In this document: piece after piece, positions 22,644 through 26,818 of the stretch | Position numbering within the stretch: position 1 is the first letter of the stretch | Layout: the number at the start of each line of letters is the position of its first letter | NCBI RefSeq assembly: GCF_947378715.1 | Contig: NZ_CANCLE010000039.1 | Span: 1 to 26,818 of the forward strand | Origin: Phenylobacterium aquaticum | GTDB taxonomy: Bacteria; Pseudomonadota; Alphaproteobacteria; Caulobacterales; Caulobacteraceae | DNA: 26,818 bases | Reading direction: 5' to 3' | Position numbers and translations under genes: made by a program | Notes under the pieces: generated by a model | Seen by the model: only the letters and a program-made list of their open reading frames with translations | The model's database searches: none | What the model was told of the DNA's origin: nothing

Positions 22644-22667
22644 ACATATAAAGAACTCTTTATATGT
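22644..22667. promoter_or_regulatory. Palindromic operator upstream of ahcY
   Basis: Perfect ten-base arms ACATATAAAG and CTTTATATGT are separated by AACT. The element is AT-rich in a GC-rich gap, ends three bases before the -35 box and lies 69 bases before the ahcY ATG. This is the form expected for an ArsR-family regulator sensing S-adenosylhomocysteine or SAM (SahR/SamR type). That link is recalled and inferred. Confidence 0.65.
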
Positions 22668-22670
22668 TTG

Positions 22671-22699
22671 TTGCGAGCCTGTGCGACGGCCGCTATAGA
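22671..22699 (+). promoter_or_regulatory. Promoter of ahcY
   Basis: TTGCGAG (22671-22677) and GCTATAGA (22692-22699) are 14 bases apart, fitting the Caulobacter housekeeping promoter pattern well. Transcription should start near 22706, giving a 30-base leader that contains the AAGGA ribosome site. Confidence 0.6.
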
Positions 22700-22735
22700 G
22701 CGAAAAAGCCCCGATCCCGCCCGCAAGGACCCCCC

Positions 22736-24127
<1,392 letters not shown>

Positions 24128-24145
24128 GCCCGCGACCCCTCGGGG

Positions 24146-24184
24146 ACCTGAGCGGAGCTGTTCCAGCCCGGCTCGCGCTCAGGT
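24146..24184 (+). terminator. Probable terminator after ahcY
   Basis: ACCTGAGCG and CGCTCAGGT form a perfect nine-base-pair stem with a 21-base loop, 18 bases past the ahcY stop, followed shortly by GTTTTGT. The long loop makes it less than ideal, but its position and the T-run fit a terminator. Confidence 0.5.
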
Positions 24185-24238
24185 CACCCGTTTTGTCCCG
24201 CCCCTCCGGACACGTTTTCGCCAGAACCCACACTGGGG

Positions 24239-24267
24239 ATGACGGCCGCAGCGACGTCCGCTAAGCA
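24239..24267 (+). promoter_or_regulatory. Possible leaderless promoter of pdxY
   Basis: ATGACGG (24239-24245) and GCTAAGCA (24260-24267) are 14 bases apart and partly match the Caulobacter housekeeping consensus. The predicted start of transcription, about seven to nine bases after the -10 box, falls on or next to the pdxY ATG at 24276, which has no ribosome site. Confidence 0.4.
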
Positions 24268-24275
24268 ACCGGTCC

Positions 24276-25121
24276 ATGCCGCTCGCGCTCATTCTCTCCA
24301 GTCATGTCGCCGCCAGCCGTGTGGGCGGCAGCGCCCAGGCCCTGGCGCTCGCGCCGTTCCGCATCGACTGCATGGTGGCGCCCACCGTGCTCTATGGCCG
24401 CCATCCCGGCTGGGGCGCGCCCGGCGGCGCCGCCGTGCCGGTCGAGGCGCTGGAAGGCATGCTTGACGGCATCCAGGCCAATGGCCTGTTCGGCCAGACC
24501 GACCTGGTGCTGACCGGCTATTTCGCCTCCGCCGCCCAGGTCCGCGCCGCAGCCCGCGCCATCGACGCCGTGCGCGGCGCGCCGCGCGATCGTGAAGCCC
24601 GCAAGCCGATCATCATCGTCGATCCGACCATCGGTGACGCCGGCAAGGGGCTCTATGTCCCCGCCGACGTGGCCGAGGCGGTGATCAGCGACCTGGTGCC
24701 CCGCGCCGATATCGTCGCCCCCAACACCTGGGAGCTCCAGCGCATGACCGGCGCCGAGGCCCGCGACCCGACCCAGGCCCTGCACGCGGCGCGCCTGCTG
24801 GGCAAGCCGGTGCTGGTCTCCTCGGTCCAGCGCGGCGCCGAGATCGGCGTGGTCTATGCCGACAAGAAGGAGGCCTGGCTGGCCGCCCACCCCCGCGCCG
24901 ATTCCGCGCCCAAGGGCACCGGCGACCTGCTCACCGCCCTCTATGGCGCGGCCCTGATTGACGGCCTGACCATTTCCTATGCCCTGGCCCGGGCGGTCAG
25001 CGGCGTGGCCGAGACCATCATGGCCGCCCAGACCTTCGGCTCGCCGGAACTGCCGATCGTCGGCATGGCCCAGCGGCTCAAGGTGACCTCGCCTACCGTG
25101 CGCATGGAACGCCTGGCCTAG
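24276..25121 (+). CDS. pdxY: Pyridoxal kinase
   Basis: A 281-residue ribokinase-fold enzyme that phosphorylates pyridoxal to PLP in the vitamin B6 salvage route. Hallmarks are LSSHVAASRVGGSA near the N-terminus (substrate site), IIIVDPTIGDAGKGLYVP at 112-129, ADIVAPNTWELQRMTG, and the catalytic anion-hole motif GTGD at 214-217 with D217 as base. Length is normal. No Shine-Dalgarno is seen before the ATG; instead a promoter-like pair lies so close that the mRNA may begin at the start codon. The next gene begins 13 bases after the stop and may be co-transcribed. Distinguishing PdxY from PdxK by sequence alone is not secure. Confidence 0.9.
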   Translation: MPLALILSSHVAASRVGGSAQALALAPFRIDCMVAPTVLYGRHPGWGAPGGAAVPVEALEGMLDGIQANGLFGQTDLVLTGYFASAAQVRAAARAIDAVRGAPRDREARKPIIIVDPTIGDAGKGLYVPADVAEAVISDLVPRADIVAPNTWELQRMTGAEARDPTQALHAARLLGKPVLVSSVQRGAEIGVVYADKKEAWLAAHPRADSAPKGTGDLLTALYGAALIDGLTISYALARAVSGVAETIMAAQTFGSPELPIVGMAQRLKVTSPTVRMERLA

Positions 25122-25134
25122 AGAGGCGCCTCGG

Positions 25135-26259
25135 ATGACCGAGATTTTCGGCCTCTGTCCCGATCGGTTCGCCGCCGTCCGCGCAGCCTTCGCCGCCAAT
25201 TTCGCGGCCGGGGCCGAACTGGGCGCCCGCTTCTGCCTGGTCGAGGCGGGCGAGGTGGTGGTGGATCTCTGGGCCGGTTTCGCCGATCGCGCCCGCAGCC
25301 AGGCTTTTGACCAACACACCCTGACCCCGGTGTTCTCCACCACCAAGGCGGTGGCGGCCCTGATGATCGCCCGGCTGGCCGACGCCGGGAAGCTCGACTA
25401 CGGACAGGCCGTGGCCGAAATCTGGCCGGACTTCGCCCAGGCGGGCAAGGCCCAGGTCACCATCGAGCAGGTGATGAGCCACCAGGCGGGCCTGTCGGGC
25501 TTTCCCGATCCGATGGACCCGGCCCTGTGGTTCGACTGGGAGGCCATCTGCGCCCGACTGGCGGCCATGCCCCCGCTCTGGCCGCCAGGCACGGCGTCGG
25601 GCTACCACCCCATCACCTTCGGCTATCTGGCTGGCGAGATCTTCCGCCGGGTGGACGGCCGCACCCTGGGGACGGCCCTGCGCGAGGACCTTGCCGGACC
25701 TCTGGAGCTTGATCTCTGGATCGGCCTGCCGGACCAGGAGCATGGCCGCGTCGCCGAGTTGCAGCGTCCGACCGCCCTGCCGAAATTCGGCCAGCACAAC
25801 CCCGCCACCACGGCCGCGTTCCTGACCCCCTGGGCCTCGCCCGCTGGCCGGGGCCAGGCGGAGTGGCGTCGCATTGAGATCCCTTCCGCCAATGGTCACG
25901 CCACGGCGCCGGCCCTGGCCCGGCTGATGGGGGCGCTGGCCAACCAGGGCTGGCTGGACGGCGAGATGGTGCTGTCGCCGCCGCTGATCGCCGAGGCCTC
26001 CCGCGAGCGCATCCGAGGCCAGGACCTGGTCCTGCCCTTCGAGATGAGCTGGGGCGCCGGTTTCATGCGCAACGCCCCGGTCAAGGTCTGGGGGCCGGGC
26101 GAGGCGACCTTTGGCCATTCGGGCTGGGGCGGCTCCTGCTGCTTCGCCGATCCGGAGCGCCGGCTGGCCGGCGCCTATGTGATGAACAAGCAGTCCACCG
26201 ACCTGATCGGTGACGCCCGGCCGCGCCGCCTGATCGAGGCGGCCTATGCGTCGCTATAG
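25135..26259 (+). CDS. Serine beta-lactamase-like hydrolase (probable esterase)
   Basis: A 374-residue protein of the class C beta-lactamase/family VIII esterase fold. The nucleophile is S68 in the STTK motif (S-x-x-K, 68-71), the general-base tyrosine is probably Y157 in GYHPITFG, and a late HSGWGGS fits the third motif. The usual Y-x-N is replaced by Y-H-P, a form seen in the esterase-like branch, so hydrolysis of esters is more likely than of beta-lactams. There is no signal peptide, which also argues against a periplasmic lactamase. GAGAGG stands upstream of the ATG. It converges on the metallo-hydrolase with three bases between stops. Confidence 0.88.
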   Translation: MTEIFGLCPDRFAAVRAAFAANFAAGAELGARFCLVEAGEVVVDLWAGFADRARSQAFDQHTLTPVFSTTKAVAALMIARLADAGKLDYGQAVAEIWPDFAQAGKAQVTIEQVMSHQAGLSGFPDPMDPALWFDWEAICARLAAMPPLWPPGTASGYHPITFGYLAGEIFRRVDGRTLGTALREDLAGPLELDLWIGLPDQEHGRVAELQRPTALPKFGQHNPATTAAFLTPWASPAGRGQAEWRRIEIPSANGHATAPALARLMGALANQGWLDGEMVLSPPLIAEASRERIRGQDLVLPFEMSWGAGFMRNAPVKVWGPGEATFGHSGWGGSCCFADPERRLAGAYVMNKQSTDLIGDARPRRLIEAAYASL

Positions 26260-26262
26260 GGC

Positions 26263-26818
26263 TCAGCCCTTGCCCTGGATCACCGCCTCGCCGCGCGCTT
26301 CCTTATAGGCGTTGGACACCAGGTCGCCGGAAAACACCGCGCTGAACAGGAAGCCCAGCCAGGGATCGTCGCCGGCGAAGTCATGGCGCAGGGGCTTCAG
26401 GTCGATGCGCCTGCGCACCTCGTCCAGCGGTACGTCGGCCCTGGCCAGGGGCCCAACCTGGGCGCGGACGTTGTCGAGGGCGGCGATCAGCTTGTCGACA
26501 TAGGCCCGGTCGGTCTCCATCGGTCCGTGGCCCGGAACCAGATAGGCGAAGTCGAGCGCCTCCAGTTTCTTCAGGGTGGCGATCCATTCGCCGGGATAGG
26601 TGTGAGCGGCATAGGGGATCGGGGCCACGACCAGATCGCCGCTCGCGACGACCCGCTGCTTCGGCGCCCAGACCACGGCGTCGCCGTCGGTGTTGCCGCG
26701 GCCGAGGAACAGCACCTCCACCGGGGCGGCGCGATCGGGGATCGAGAAGTGGTCGGTGAAGGTCCGGTCGGCGGGATAGACGCGCATGTCCGCATAGCCG
26801 GCGACCATGCCGGGGCCG
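26263..26818 (-). CDS. Metallo-beta-lactamase-fold hydrolase (5' end cut by window edge)
   Basis: The C-terminal 185 residues of an MBL-fold protein; the frame is still open at the window edge, and the N-terminal HxHxDH metal motif lies outside. Visible parts are LGRGNTDGDAVVWAP (the third metal region, with Asn in place of the usual His/Thr), VVASGDLVV with a metal-binding Asp, and YLVPGHGP with the last metal His. The C-terminal helical region ends AVIQGKG. Members hydrolyse a wide range of esters and thioesters; the substrate is not evident. A signal peptide, if any, would be in the missing part. Confidence 0.85.
   Translation of the reverse strand, partial: GPGMVAGYADMRVYPADRTFTDHFSIPDRAAPVEVLFLGRGNTDGDAVVWAPKQRVVASGDLVVAPIPYAAHTYPGEWIATLKKLEALDFAYLVPGHGPMETDRAYVDKLIAALDNVRAQVGPLARADVPLDEVRRRIDLKPLRHDFAGDDPWLGFLFSAVFSGDLVSNAYKEARGEAVIQGKG

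Noticed and set aside
25135..26259. Antibiotic resistance beta-lactamase
   Set aside because: No signal peptide, and the Y-x-N motif is replaced by Y-H-P as in esterase-like relatives, so resistance is not supported.

Overview
The window is GC-rich, densely coded DNA from an alphaproteobacterium, most likely order Caulobacterales (Caulobacter or Phenylobacterium type). Four things point there: a chvI-chvG-hprK-EIIA(Man)-HPr regulatory cluster followed by ahcY; a pseB/pseC (flmA/flmB) pair of the flagellin-glycan type; many ATGA/GTGA start-stop overlaps; and several promoters resembling the Caulobacter housekeeping consensus (TTGACGS, 10-14 bases, GCTANAWC). No phage, transposase, CRISPR array or rRNA was seen. 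One tRNA, tRNA-Arg(CCG), is present.

Layout. 1-2000: an edge-truncated PEP-mutase/isocitrate-lyase-like enzyme, a palindromic repeat, a small zinc-finger protein and an orphan ABC ATPase. 2000-3170: the tRNA, then on the minus strand what looks like a complete attenuation unit: promoter, 45-codon leader peptide containing Met-Met-Ile-Thr-Thr, antiterminator/terminator, and two overlapping ACT-like small proteins. 3175-10300: mainly single-gene functions (GT4 glycosyltransferase, PtpB-like phosphatase, an internally duplicated winged-helix protein, a 34-residue membrane peptide, a Tyr/Gly-rich lipoprotein, a DUF3445/VanZ pair, a HAD/pterin dehydratase pair, an exported protein). 10370-12591: pseB-pseC, the first and second steps of pseudaminic acid synthesis. 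12605-14317: a 570-residue protein of unknown function, divergent from chvI. 14573-18034: chvI-chvG-hprK-EIIA-HPr, with starts overlapping stops at three of four junctions, linking an envelope-stress two-component system to the PTS phosphorelay. No rapZ lies between hprK and EIIA.

18043-26818: an inverted-repeat element, an ABC-2 exporter (ATPase plus permease), bioB, a CYTH-CHAD protein, ahcY behind a strong palindromic operator and a promoter, pdxY with a possible leaderless promoter, a serine beta-lactamase-like hydrolase, and an edge-truncated metallo-beta-lactamase-fold hydrolase.

The least explained items are the ACT attenuation unit, the duplicated winged-helix protein, the 570-residue chvI neighbour and the ahcY operator. 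Positions and motifs were read directly from the sequence. Family assignments come from motif recognition without database searches.
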